This document shows positions 49,669-58,001 of a DNA stretch of 64,000 bases, piece by piece. The notes under the pieces are model-generated. The model worked only from the letters and a program-made list of their open reading frames with translations, did no database searches and was not told where the DNA came from. The stretch comes from Streptomyces adelaidensis (GTDB lineage Bacteria; Actinomycetota; Actinomycetes; Streptomycetales; Streptomycetaceae). The translations under genes and the position numbers were made by a program. The stretch spans positions 62,001 to 126,000 of the forward strand of contig NZ_JAEMUX010000011.1 in the NCBI RefSeq assembly GCF_016598475.1. Reading direction: 5' to 3'. Each line of letters opens with the position of its first letter. The stretch's first letter is position 1.

Positions 49669-49854
49669 GGGCGGAGTGGACCCTTCTCTCTGCCTGGGAA
49701 AGGGGCTCCCGGCGGGAAAGTTACGCAGCCGTAGGTTTACGGCATCCCGCAGATCGTGCCCCAAGAACGCACGAGTGGCCAGCCCTTACGCCGCCCCGGC
49801 GCGAGATTCTCGTCACGTCGAACACACTCCCGTTCGCGGAACTTCGACCCCGCC

Positions 49855-50271
49855 TCAATCCGCGCGTGCGGCCACTCGCCGGACGAGCAGGTACATCTCG
49901 CACCCCAGGCAGTACCCGAACACCGCGTTCAGGAAAGCCGCCGCGAGCGCCGCCCCCGCCGCCGCGAGTCCCAGCCACTGCGGACCCACCGCGAAGCCGA
50001 TCAGCCCCACCGCCGCGAAGACCAGCCCCACCGCCTGCGCGAACCGCGGCGGCTCCGGCGACTCGAACTCCGTCGGCGGCCCGATCCGCGGCCGCACCAA
50101 CCTGCGGAAGACCCAGCCGTACGGCGAACGCCCCACCCCGCCCGCCGCGCCCAGCGCGAACGCGAACGTCTGCCAGGCCAGCAGCCACGCGCTTCCGGAG
50201 ATCAGCCCGACCGCCAGTACGACGGTCGTCACGGCCGCGCCGAAACGCGGGCCCCTCACATCGATGTCCAT
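49855..50271 (-). CDS. DUF4395 membrane protein
   Basis: 138 residues. Four hydrophobic helices; the start MDIDVRGPRFGAAVTTVVLA and the motif NAVFGYCLGCEMYLL near the C terminus are hallmarks of DUF4395. The CLGC pair resembles a redox-active dithiol. The next gene, divergent across 75 bases, encodes a membrane-bound thioredoxin, and this pairing recurs in actinobacteria, suggesting a DsbD-like or thiosulfate-related redox relay. That role is inferred. Confidence 0.85.
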   Translation of the reverse strand: MDIDVRGPRFGAAVTTVVLAVGLISGSAWLLAWQTFAFALGAAGGVGRSPYGWVFRRLVRPRIGPPTEFESPEPPRFAQAVGLVFAAVGLIGFAVGPQWLGLAAAGAALAAAFLNAVFGYCLGCEMYLLVRRVAARAD

Positions 50272-50346
50272 GCGTCAAGCATTCCTCACGCCAATCTCCG
50301 TGGGGAGCCGGGAATCTTTGCGGTCTCATGAACGCTGAACCACGCC

Positions 50347-50775
50347 GTGACCGGACTTGTGGTGTGCGTACTGGTGCTCGCGGCGGCCGGCGCCTACGGA
50401 GTGCTGCATCAGCGGCGGAGCGGGAGAGTCAAGGTGCGCGGGCGGGACGGAGACAAGCGGCTCGGCGCGGCGGAGTTGGGGGAGGGGCTCGGTGAACGGG
50501 CCACGCTCGTCCAGTTCTCCAGCGCCTTCTGCGCCCCGTGCCGGGCGACTCGCACAGTGCTCGGCGAAGTGGCCGAAATGGTCCCCGGCGTCGCCCATGT
50601 GGAGATCGACGCCGAGGAACACCTCGACCTCGTACGGCGGCTCGACATCCTCAAGACGCCGACCGTGCTCGTACTCGACGCGGAGGGCCGGATCGTGCGC
50701 CGGGCCACCGGACAGCCGCGCAGGGCGGATGTGATCGCCGCGCTCGGCGACGCCGTGATACCGGAACGCACTTGA
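50347..50775 (+). CDS. membrane-anchored thioredoxin-family protein
   Basis: 142 residues, GTG start. An N-terminal helix (GLVVCVLVLAAAGAYGVL) anchors a thioredoxin fold with active site FSSAFCAPCRATRTV (CAPC), cis-Pro in ILKTPTVLVLD, and the usual EIDAEEHLDLVRRLDI. The domain probably faces outward. It is divergent from the DUF4395 gene, which carries a CLGC motif in a membrane helix, so the two may exchange electrons. No clear ribosome site precedes the GTG. Confidence 0.85.
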   Translation: MTGLVVCVLVLAAAGAYGVLHQRRSGRVKVRGRDGDKRLGAAELGEGLGERATLVQFSSAFCAPCRATRTVLGEVAEMVPGVAHVEIDAEEHLDLVRRLDILKTPTVLVLDAEGRIVRRATGQPRRADVIAALGDAVIPERT

Positions 50776-50795
50776 CTGTACGCCTCACCTATCGT

Positions 50796-50806
50796 CAGTC
50801 TGACTG
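50796..50806. promoter_or_regulatory. small palindrome upstream of the flavin reductase
   Basis: CAGTC-T-GACTG is a perfect 11-bp palindrome. TGACTGTA occurs at 50773 and 50801 as a direct repeat 28 bases apart. It may be an operator for the gene(s) that follow. Confidence 0.35.
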
Positions 50807-50807
50807 T

Positions 50808-50897
50808 ATGCCCCGAGAACTCCTTCTCTTCGAGTGTGACGCCATGTCCACGGCGTTCGTGGTCCGCACGGCCGGTTCGCGCTGTCCGGGTACTTGA
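50808..50897 (+). CDS. possible 29-residue upstream ORF
   Basis: MPRELLLFECDAMSTAFVVR is followed by TAGSRCPGT and a TGA, ending 44 bases before the flavin reductase start. No ribosome site is clear. Actinobacteria use short leader ORFs as attenuators before some sulfur or amino-acid genes, but this one lacks a run of a single regulatory codon, so its reality is uncertain. Confidence 0.2.
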   Translation: MPRELLLFECDAMSTAFVVRTAGSRCPGT

Positions 50898-50941
50898 GCA
50901 GCCACGGACCAGCTCGTCGACTCCGGCAGAAGGACAACTCC

Positions 50942-51463
50942 ATGACGGCCACCCCCGGCCTCCGTTCGCACCGGCTCACACCTCAGCTCGCCTCTCCCGA
51001 TCTCCTGCGCTCCGTCTTCCGCCGGCACGCGGCCGGCGTCGCCGTGATCACGGCGCAGGGCGCCGCCGGCCCCGTCGGCTTCACCGCCACCTCGCTCAGC
51101 TCGGTCTCCGCCGAGCCCCCGCTGCTCTCGTTCGGCATCGGCACCGGCGCCTCCAGCTGGCCGGTGATCTCCGAGGCGGAGCATGTGGGCGTGCACATAC
51201 TCGGGGAGCACCAGCAGGAGCTGGCCGCCACCTTCGCCCGCAGCGGCGCCGACCGGTTCGGGGCGCCCACCGGATGGCGTAGCGGCCCGGAGGGAGTTCC
51301 CGTCCTGGACGGCGTGCTCGCCTGGTTGGTCTGCCGGGTCGTGGCGCGGGTGCCCGCCGGCGAGCACCGGATCGTCCTCGCCGAGGTCGTCCTCGGCGAC
51401 CCGTCGGGCACCGGCAAGCCGCTGCTGTACCACCAGGGCCGGTTCAACGGCCTGCGGGAGTGA
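50942..51463 (+). CDS. flavin reductase-like, FMN-binding split-barrel protein
   Basis: 173 residues from ATG 50942 with AGAAGGA eight bases upstream. Family pattern: LRSVFRRHAAGVAVITAQGA, GFTATSLSSVSAEPPLLSFG, and HVGVHILGEHQQELAATFAR. Such proteins supply reduced FMN to partner monooxygenases or bind flavin themselves. It is cytosolic. No two-component monooxygenase gene is adjacent, so its partner is unknown. The nearest downstream gene, etfB, has its own promoter region. Confidence 0.85.
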   Translation: MTATPGLRSHRLTPQLASPDLLRSVFRRHAAGVAVITAQGAAGPVGFTATSLSSVSAEPPLLSFGIGTGASSWPVISEAEHVGVHILGEHQQELAATFARSGADRFGAPTGWRSGPEGVPVLDGVLAWLVCRVVARVPAGEHRIVLAEVVLGDPSGTGKPLLYHQGRFNGLRE

Positions 51464-51681
51464 CCTCCCGTCCGATCTCGCCGTACGACTACGCAGGGTT
51501 GCCTAACTCACAGTTCAAAGCGCTTGCTTAGCGGGAACGGGATACGGGAACGTAGACGCCGTACTGGCGAGTAATATTTCGACCGGAGCGCAGGTCGCCC
51601 CGATCGGGATCGGCCGCTTCAGGCGCTTATGCTGCCTGCAAGAAGGCAGCCCGGAAATGACGATGCAGTAGGAGAGCCGGC

Positions 51682-52467
51682 GTGAGCTTGAGGATCGTTG
51701 TCACTGTGAAGTACGTGCCCGACGCCACTGGCGATCGGCACTTCGCCGATGACCTGACCGTCGACCGTGACGACGTGGACGGTCTGCTCTCCGAGCTGGA
51801 CGAGTACGCGGTGGAGCAGGCGCTGCAGATCGCCGACGAGGCGGACGACGCGGAGATCACCATTCTGACCGTGGGTCCCGAGGACGCCAAGGACGCGCTG
51901 CGCAAGGCGCTTTCGATGGGCGCCGACAAGGCGATCCATGTCGAGGACGACGACCTGCACGGCACCGACGCCATCGGCACCTCGCTGGTGCTGGCGAAGG
52001 CGATCGAGAAGGCCGGCTACGACCTGGTGATCTCCGGCATGGCCTCCACGGACGGCACGATGGGCGTGGTGCCCGCGCTGCTCGCCGAGCGTCTGGGTGT
52101 CCCGCAGGTCACGCTGCTCTCCGAGGTTTCCGTCGAGGACGGCACGGTCAAGGGCCGCCGGGACGGCGACGCCGCGAGCGAGCTGCTGGAAGCCTCCCTG
52201 CCGGCCGTGGTCTCCGTCACCGACCAGTCGGGCGAGGCGCGTTACCCGTCCTTCAAGGGCATCATGGCGGCCAAGAAGAAGCCGGTTCAGTCCTGGGACC
52301 TGTCCGACCTCGACATCGAGGCCGAGGAAGTCGGTCTGGAGGGCGCCTGGACGGCCGTCGACTCCGCGGCCGAGCGCCCGGCGCGCACCGCTGGCACGAT
52401 CGTCAAGGACGAGGGCGAGGGCGGCAAGCAGCTCGCCGAGTTCCTCGCGGGCCAGAAGTTCATCTAG
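51682..52467 (+). CDS. etfB: electron transfer flavoprotein beta subunit
   Basis: 261 residues. With EtfA it carries electrons from acyl-CoA dehydrogenases to the respiratory chain. Landmarks are RIVVTVKYVPDATGDRHFAD at the N terminus, LDEYAVEQALQIADEADDAE, and the AMP-binding adenine region GHxx-like DLVISGMASTDGTMGVVPAL. GTG start with AGGAG nine bases upstream. The 218-base gap upstream contains AAGCGCTTGCTTAG (51517-51530), a partly symmetric sequence resembling TetR/FadR-type operators, a TAATAT at 51572, and a GCTGCCT/AGGCAGC hairpin at 51631-51650 in the leader. Confidence 0.94.
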   Translation: MSLRIVVTVKYVPDATGDRHFADDLTVDRDDVDGLLSELDEYAVEQALQIADEADDAEITILTVGPEDAKDALRKALSMGADKAIHVEDDDLHGTDAIGTSLVLAKAIEKAGYDLVISGMASTDGTMGVVPALLAERLGVPQVTLLSEVSVEDGTVKGRRDGDAASELLEASLPAVVSVTDQSGEARYPSFKGIMAAKKKPVQSWDLSDLDIEAEEVGLEGAWTAVDSAAERPARTAGTIVKDEGEGGKQLAEFLAGQKFI

Positions 52468-52519
52468 GCCCGACCCGCTCACCGCCCCTCAAGCCTTCGC
52501 AATCCGCAGGAGCAATCCC

Positions 52520-53482
52520 ATGGCTGAAGTTCTCGTCTACGTCGACCACGTGGACGGTGCCGTCCGCAAGCCCACCCTGGAGCTGCTGACCCTGGCCCGC
52601 CGCATCGGCGAGCCCGTCGCCGTCGCGCTGGGTAACGGCGCCGCCGACACCGCCGCCGCCCTCGCCGAGCACGGCGCGGTCAAGGTCCTCACGCACGACG
52701 CCGCCGAGTACGCCGACTACCTCGTCGTCCCCAAGGTCGACGCGCTGCAGGCCGCGTACGAGGCCGTGTCCCCGGTCGCCGTGCTGGTGCCGTCCTCCGC
52801 CGAGGCCAAGGAGATCGCCGCCCGCCTCGCGGTCCGCATCGGCTCCGGCATCATCACCGACGCCGTCGACCTCGAAGCCGGTGACGAGGGCCCCGTGGCC
52901 ACCCAGTCGGTGTTCGCCGCCTCCTTCTCCACCAAGTCCCGCGTGGCCAAGGGCACGCCGGTCATCACCGTCAAGCCCAACTCCGCCGCCGTCGAGGCCG
53001 CTCCGGCCGCCGGCACGGTCGAGGCCCTGGACGTCACGTTCGGTGCGCTGGCCACCGGCACCAAGGTCACCGGCCGTACCCCGCGCGAGTCCACGGGCCG
53101 TCCGGAGCTGACCGAGGCCGCGATCGTGGTCTCCGGTGGCCGTGGTGTCAACGGCGCGGAGAACTTCCCGATCATCGAGGCGCTCGCCGACTCCCTCGGT
53201 GCGGCCGTGGGCGCCTCGCGTGCCGCCGTCGACGCCGGCTGGTACCCGCACACCAACCAGGTCGGCCAGACCGGCAAGTCCGTCTCGCCGCAGCTGTACA
53301 TCGCCAACGGCATCTCCGGCGCCATCCAGCACCGGGCCGGCATGCAGACCTCGAAGACGATCGTGGCCGTCAACAAGGACGCCGAGGCCCCGATCTTCGA
53401 CCTGGTCGACTACGGCGTGGTCGGCGATCTCTTCGACGTCGTCCCGCAGCTCACCGAGGAGATCAACAGCCGCAAGGGCTGA
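52520..53482 (+). CDS. etfA: electron transfer flavoprotein alpha subunit
   Basis: 320 residues from ATG 52520 with AGGAG eight bases upstream. The C-terminal FAD-binding domain is complete: [60 protein letters not shown], and [20 protein letters not shown]. It pairs with EtfB, 52 bases upstream, to form the cytosolic heterodimer. The final helix ends EEINSRKG. A strong terminator follows, shared with the convergent phosphodiesterase gene. Confidence 0.95.
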   Translation: MAEVLVYVDHVDGAVRKPTLELLTLARRIGEPVAVALGNGAADTAAALAEHGAVKVLTHDAAEYADYLVVPKVDALQAAYEAVSPVAVLVPSSAEAKEIAARLAVRIGSGIITDAVDLEAGDEGPVATQSVFAASFSTKSRVAKGTPVITVKPNSAAVEAAPAAGTVEALDVTFGALATGTKVTGRTPRESTGRPELTEAAIVVSGGRGVNGAENFPIIEALADSLGAAVGASRAAVDAGWYPHTNQVGQTGKSVSPQLYIANGISGAIQHRAGMQTSKTIVAVNKDAEAPIFDLVDYGVVGDLFDVVPQLTEEINSRKG

Positions 53483-53496
53483 GTCCCCTGAGTTCT

Positions 53497-53538
53497 CCGA
53501 GGCCCCCGCGACCGCAGACACGGTCACGGGGGCCTCGG
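53497..53538. terminator. bidirectional terminator after etfA
   Basis: CCGAGGCCCCCGCGACCG (53497-53514) pairs with 53521-53538 with a single C-A mismatch, around CAGACA. It lies between etfA and the convergent exported phosphodiesterase gene. Confidence 0.9.
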
Positions 53539-53539
53539 C

Positions 53540-54445
53540 TCATCCCAGCGTCAGCGAGGCCTGCACCGGCAGGTGGTCGCTCGGGTACAGCCCGTCCATG
53601 GAGAAGGTGTTCATCGCCGCCCAGTGTGTGGTCACCCCCGGCGTGGTCAGAATCCAGTCGATGCGTCTGCCGCCGGGTCTGAGCCCCCGGTAGCCGTGGT
53701 ATGTCGCGTACGCGGGGCTGCGCGAGGCCGCCGCGTCCCAGGCGTCCACCAGCCCGGCGTCCAGCATGAGGTCGTACACCCGGTTGTCGTGGGCCGCGGC
53801 GTTGAAGTCGCCGGTGACGACGACCGGCGACGAGCGGTCCCATCCGGCGATCGTCTCGCCGATGAGCCCCGCGGCGCGTTCCCGGGCGTACTGGCTGACG
53901 CTGTCCAGATGGGTGTTGAGGACGTAGAACTCCCGTCCCCCGTCCGCGAGATCGGCGAAGCGGACCCAGGTCACCATGCGCAGCCAGTCGGCGCCCCAGG
54001 TGTTGGAGGCGATCGTGTACGGGGTGTCGGACAGCCAGAAGTGATCGAACTCGATCGGGTCGAGTCTGCGGGTGTCGTAGAAGATCGCCATGAACTCGTC
54101 CTTGCTGCCACCCCCTCGGCCGGTGCCGATCCAGTCGTAGTGACCGCCGAGATCCTTCTCGACCATGCGCAACTGCTGGTAGAGCCCCTCCTGGGTGCCG
54201 ATGACATGCGGGCGCTCCCGGCGCAACAGCTCCCGCATCACCGGGCGGCGCACGGCCCAGCGTGGTGTCTTGTCGACGACGGTCGCGAAGCGCACGTTGA
54301 ACGTCATGACGTTCAGGGCGCCCGCGTGTTCACCGGCGGACGCGGGCTGCGACGAACCCGCTGTGGTCAGCAGCGGCACGGCGATGGCGGCGGCCGCCGC
54401 GGACTTGAGTCCCTGGCGGCGCGTCACTCCGACCTCTTTCGGCAC
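53540..54445 (-). CDS. Tat-exported endonuclease/exonuclease/phosphatase-family protein
   Basis: 301 residues from GTG 54445 with GGAGGA upstream; the open frame continues upstream to 55705 as an antisense artefact. A twin-arginine signal VTRRQGLKSAAAAAIAVPLL ends near residue 38. The EEP fold follows: LNVMTFNVRFA, the metal-binding Glu in HVIGTQEGLY, FYVLNTHLDSVSQYARERAA, VVVTGDFNAAAHDN, and the terminal GLYPSDHLPVQASL. It is a secreted divalent-metal phosphodiesterase of the DNase I/sphingomyelinase superfamily; nucleic acid, sugar phosphate or lipid substrates are all possible. Confidence 0.9.
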   Translation of the reverse strand: MPKEVGVTRRQGLKSAAAAAIAVPLLTTAGSSQPASAGEHAGALNVMTFNVRFATVVDKTPRWAVRRPVMRELLRRERPHVIGTQEGLYQQLRMVEKDLGGHYDWIGTGRGGGSKDEFMAIFYDTRRLDPIEFDHFWLSDTPYTIASNTWGADWLRMVTWVRFADLADGGREFYVLNTHLDSVSQYARERAAGLIGETIAGWDRSSPVVVTGDFNAAAHDNRVYDLMLDAGLVDAWDAAASRSPAYATYHGYRGLRPGGRRIDWILTTPGVTTHWAAMNTFSMDGLYPSDHLPVQASLTLG

Positions 54446-54478
54446 GCGATCTCCTCCCTTGGGGGTCATTGAAGCTTG

Positions 54479-54620
54479 CGTATTCAATACGGAAGAAGAA
54501 GGCGGATCAGCAGTGACCAGGGGGAGAGCATGGGGAATCCCACTTCGAGACGGTGTTGACCTCCGGGAAGATCGGCAGTTAGCTTCGTCAAGCGGATTAT
54601 TGATTCCGAAATGTGGAATC
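54479..54620. promoter_or_regulatory. promoter and two palindromes upstream of the DUF6986 gene
   Basis: CGTATT-C-AATACG (54479-54491) and GATTCC-n7-GGAATC (54602-54620) are perfect inverted repeats. Between them TTGACC (54556-54561) and TAGCTT (54580-54585), 18 bases apart, form a promoter-like pair. The second repeat lies just after the predicted start of transcription, a repressor position. An IclR-type regulator is one candidate. Confidence 0.45.
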
Positions 54621-54643
54621 TTGCGGTAGACGGAGGGTGTGGA

Positions 54644-55975
54644 ATGGGGCAGGGTCGGCAGGAGAACGTGGCGACGAGTCTCGCGGGCGCCGTCAGCGAG
54701 GAGATCAGCGCCTCCCTCGCCCCCGTCGACGCGGAGCTGGAGCGCCGCTACCCGGGAGACCCCGGCGGCCGCCAGCCCGTGCACACCGTCTACGTCCCCG
54801 GTGACGTCTTCGCCGCCGACACCATCCGTACCTGGGGTGACCGGGCGCTCGCCGCCCTCGACGAGCACGCCCCGGACGCGGCCTCCTTCGCAGCCGTCCT
54901 CGGTCTCGGCGACGACCTCGCCGGACCCGTGTACGACCGCGTCCGCGCCAAGCTGGAACGCGAGCCGATCGAAGACCTGCGCGTGGACTTCGAGGACGGC
55001 TACGGGCCCCGCCCCGACGCCGAGGAGGACGAGGCCGCGGCCCGCGCCGCCCGGCTGATCGCCGAGGCGTACGCTGGGGGCACCTCCCGGCCGAAGGCTG
55101 GGGGAGGCACGGCGGCCCCCTACATGGGCATCCGTATGAAGTGCATGGAGGCGCCGGTGCGCGACCGGGGCATCCGCACGCTCGACATCTTCCTCACCGG
55201 CCTGCTGGCGGCCGGCGGCCTGCCCGACGGGCTGGTCCTGACCCTGCCCAAGGTCACCTACGCCGAGCAGGTCACCGCCATGGTCCGGCTCCTGGAGGCC
55301 TTCGAGAAGGCGCGCGGCCTCACGCCCGGCCGGATCGGCTTCGAGATCCAGATCGAAACCAGCCAGGCCATCCTCGCCGCCGACGGCACCGCCACCGTCG
55401 CCCGCATGATCGACGCCGCCGAGGGCCGCGCCACCGGCCTGCACTACGGCACCTTCGACTACAGCGCCTGCCTCGGCGTCTCCGCCGCCCACCAGGCGAG
55501 CGACCACCCCGCCGCCGACCACGCCAAGGCGATCATGCAGGTCGCCGCGGCCGGCACCGGCGTGCGCGTCTCGGACGGCTCCACCAACGTCCTGCCCGTC
55601 GGCACGACCGAGAAGGTCCACGACGCCTGGCGACTGCACTACGGCCTCACCCGCCGCGCCCTCGCCCGCGCCTACTACCAGGGCTGGGACATGCACCCCG
55701 GCCACATCCCCACCCGCTACGCGGCCGTCTTCGCCTTCTACCGCGAGGGCTACGCACAGGCCGCCGCCCGCCTGTCCCGGTACGCGAGCCGCGCGGGCGG
55801 CGACGTGATGGACGAGCCCGCCACCGCCAAGGCCCTCAGCGGCTACCTGCTGCGCGGCCTCGACTGCGGCGCCCTCGACCTCGACGAGGTGTCCGGCGCG
55901 ACCGGCCTGACCCGCACCGGCCTGGAGGGCTTCGCGGCACCACGGCGGGCCGATCCGACGATTTCCGGCCAGTAG
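54644..55975 (+). CDS. DUF6986 protein of the HpcH/HpaI aldolase (CitE) superfamily
   Basis: 443 residues from ATG 54644 with GGAGGG seven bases upstream. The TIM-barrel CitE-like pattern is visible: acidic VDFEDGYGPRPDAEEDEAAA, TLDIFLTGLLAAGGLPDGLV, the metal-binding Glu in GFEIQIETSQAILA, and GLHYGTFDYSACLGV. The C terminus reads KALSGYLLRGLDCGALDLDE. Relatives cleave or form C-C bonds in organic-acid CoA esters or glyoxylate derivatives; the exact reaction is unknown. Residues about 144-156 (GGTSRPKAGGGTA) are encoded by a 38-bp palindromic repeat and are absent from the family, an in-frame insertion in a loop before APYMGIRMK. Confidence 0.82.
   Translation: MGQGRQENVATSLAGAVSEEISASLAPVDAELERRYPGDPGGRQPVHTVYVPGDVFAADTIRTWGDRALAALDEHAPDAASFAAVLGLGDDLAGPVYDRVRAKLEREPIEDLRVDFEDGYGPRPDAEEDEAAARAARLIAEAYAGGTSRPKAGGGTAAPYMGIRMKCMEAPVRDRGIRTLDIFLTGLLAAGGLPDGLVLTLPKVTYAEQVTAMVRLLEAFEKARGLTPGRIGFEIQIETSQAILAADGTATVARMIDAAEGRATGLHYGTFDYSACLGVSAAHQASDHPAADHAKAIMQVAAAGTGVRVSDGSTNVLPVGTTEKVHDAWRLHYGLTRRALARAYYQGWDMHPGHIPTRYAAVFAFYREGYAQAAARLSRYASRAGGDVMDEPATAKALSGYLLRGLDCGALDLDEVSGATGLTRTGLEGFAAPRRADPTISGQ
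55073..55110 (+). repeat. 38-bp palindromic repeat inserted in frame in the DUF6986 gene
   Basis: GCTGGGGGCACCTCCCGGCC continues GAAGGCTGGGGGAGGCAC. CCTCCC pairs with GGGAGG and GCC with GGC around GAA. It encodes GGTSRPKAGGGT without disturbing the frame. I recognise the same unit from other Streptomyces sequences, where it is usually intergenic. Confidence 0.8.
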
Positions 55976-56099
55976 ACGGGTGGGTCGGACGGTGGGCGCG
56001 TAGCGGTCCTGTGACAGCCGTCGCCGCCGGTCCGAGGCGCTCCTTCGGACGCCGTAGGCTGTGCGCCACTCATCGGTGGGTCACAGGAACGGGGCGCGG

Positions 56100-57186
56100 G
56101 TGTCTGCGGGGGCGAACGAACAGGCGGACGGTGTCGGGCGGATTCTCGCCGGACGGTACCGGATCGTGGAACAGCTCGGACGTGGCGGCATGGGCGTCGT
56201 CTGGCGGGCCGTGGACGAGGTGCTCCACCGCGAGGCCCCGGCCGCGCGAGGAGACCGAACTGGGTGTCCCGGCGGTGCCGCCGGGCTTCGGACCGCCGAC
56301 TGCGGGCACCGGGCCCGGTGACACGGGCGCGGGCGCCGGGTTCGGTTCGACGCGCCCGACCCCTGACTTCGGGGCGCCGCAGCAGGCCGCGGGGCCCGGC
56401 ACGGGGGCATCTGCGGCGGTCGGCGGTCCGGGCCCCGGTGCGGGTGCGCCGGTTCCCGCTTCGGGGGCCGCCACCACCGTGTCCACGCCCGGTGGCCGCC
56501 CCCGCAGAGGCCGGGCCCTGCTCGCCGCCCTGGCCGTCACCGTCGTCCTCGCGGGCACCGGCGTCACGGTCGCACTGTTGAACGGGAACGACGACACGGA
56601 GACCGGCGCACAGCCCTCGGCCACCGATTCGAGCAGCGCCACCCCTTCCGACGGCCCCAGCCGGGGCACGGTCGACCTCTCCGACGACGCCGACGCCAAG
56701 GGGAAGGACGACAAGAAGTCCGCGAACCCCAGCGAGCAGTCGAAGGAGAAGGACGAGAAGGAGACCGAGGCGTCCGCCTCCCCGTCGAAAGACACGAGCG
56801 GCGTCACCACGGGCGGCGGCGGTGCGGGAGGTTCGGACACCTCGGGCGGCTCCACCAGCGGTGGCACGACCGGCGGGACCACCGGCGGCGAAACCCCGCA
56901 GGAATCGTCCTGTGTCTCGATCGGCGGCGGCAAGTACAACTGCACGATCTGGCGCACCGCCAAGTCCTACACCGCCGCCGGCACCGAGGTCGGCGTCCTC
57001 AACGCCGGCACCAACTACTTCTACTGCCAGCAGAACCTGGGCCGCCGCGAGACCTACGACGAGTGGACCAACGTCTGGTGGGCCAAGACCGACGACGACA
57101 ACGGCAACACCGATGTCTTCGTCAGCGACGTCTACATCAAGGGCGGCGAGAACGACGCCCCGGTGCCCGGCCTCCCGGTCTGCTGA
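56100..57186 (+). pseudogene. Ser/Thr protein kinase gene, kinase domain deleted and frame lost
   Basis: GTG 56100 begins VSAGANEQADGVGRILAGRY with the glycine loop LGRGGMGVVWRAVDEVLHRE, the first 45 residues of a PknB-type kinase. Near 56235 the sequence jumps, in another frame, to a Pro/Gly-rich juxtamembrane region (FGPPTAGTGPGDTGAGAGFG), a transmembrane helix (LLAALAVTVVLAGTGVTVAL), an acidic/Lys linker and a secreted C-terminal domain with paired cysteines (CVSIGGGKYNCTIW, NYFYCQQNLG, ending LPVC). The catalytic Lys, HRD and DFG are all missing. About 250 or more residues have been lost. Confidence 0.8.
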
Positions 57187-57230
57187 CCTGGGCCACGCAC
57201 GGCTCGCCGCGCGCGCCGGGGGCGGTGGAC

Positions 57231-57998
57231 CTACGCCTCCGGATGCGGCCGTACGTACGGCTCCAGGCCGGACACCGTCGTCCACCCCTGCTCGGCGAAC
57301 ACCTGCCTGCCACGGAGACACCGGGCCCGGTCGCCGCGCGCCCGGGCGGAGAACTCGTCCGGGGTGGTGCCGAACAGGTCGCGCAACTCCGCCGACGCGC
57401 CCAGGAGTTCGCCGATCAGTGGGCGCTGCCGGCCCGGATGGAGGCGTGGGCCCGGGCCGCCGTCGCTGAGGACGCCCCAGCGGTTGACGTAGATCCAGGC
57501 GGTGTCGAGCACGTCGCCCGACTCCAGCTCGACACCGAAGTCGTCGGAGGGGAGGGCGGCCCGCTGGAAGTTCCCGGTCGGTGAGTCGACGCCCTCGCTG
57601 GCGTCGACCACGGCGAGCTGCGCCTCGTCCAGCCAGGTGAGGAACAGCTCGCGGGTGGTGCCGGGGGAGTGGAAGGGCGACGCGGACATGTAGCCGAGCA
57701 GGCTGACATGGGCGGAGACGCCGACCCCGATACCGGTGACCTGGGCCCTGACCATGGGGATCCGGCACTTCACACCGTGCTCCGCCATCTTGTGCACGAG
57801 CTGCGCGGGGCAGGCGTTGGAGCCGACCGAGAGGACGGGCACACGGTCCTCGAAGACGAGCGTGTCAAGGGGGAGCATCCGGTTGCCGTCGAGGAGCGCG
57901 GACCTCGGGGGCCAGGCGCCCGGATAGCTGAGCGGATCCTCGCGCGGCGCCACGGCGAGGCCGAGCGCTTGAAGCGTACGCGGATCGGAGGCGGCCAA
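57231..57998 (-). CDS. conserved hypothetical protein, possibly gamma-glutamylcyclotransferase-like
   Basis: 255 residues from TTG 57998, three bases after the LacI stop, with GAGGA eight bases upstream. I do not recognise it with certainty. RVPVLSVGSNACPAQLVHKM resembles the YGSN-type nucleotide/amide loop of gamma-glutamylcyclotransferase-like folds, and VSLLGYMSASPFHSPGTTRE, VDASEGVDSPTGNFQRAALP follow. It is soluble. It probably shares a transcript with the LacI regulator. The C terminus ends GLEPYVRPHPEA. Confidence 0.6.
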   Translation of the reverse strand: MAASDPRTLQALGLAVAPREDPLSYPGAWPPRSALLDGNRMLPLDTLVFEDRVPVLSVGSNACPAQLVHKMAEHGVKCRIPMVRAQVTGIGVGVSAHVSLLGYMSASPFHSPGTTRELFLTWLDEAQLAVVDASEGVDSPTGNFQRAALPSDDFGVELESGDVLDTAWIYVNRWGVLSDGGPGPRLHPGRQRPLIGELLGASAELRDLFGTTPDEFSARARGDRARCLRGRQVFAEQGWTTVSGLEPYVRPHPEA

Positions 57999-58001
57999 AG
58001 C

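Noticed and set aside
54446..55705. Extension of the exported phosphodiesterase to a 721-codon protein
   Set aside because: The extra part is antisense to the DUF6986 gene. A Tat signal and a GGAGGA site place the start at 54445.
55843..57768. A 641-codon open frame on the minus strand, and similar long minus-strand frames at 10798-12690 (630 codons) and 44262-45827 (521 codons)
   Set aside because: All lie opposite well-supported genes, are rich in Arg/Gly/Ala or His/Val/Gly, and lack domains. At this GC content such antisense frames are expected.
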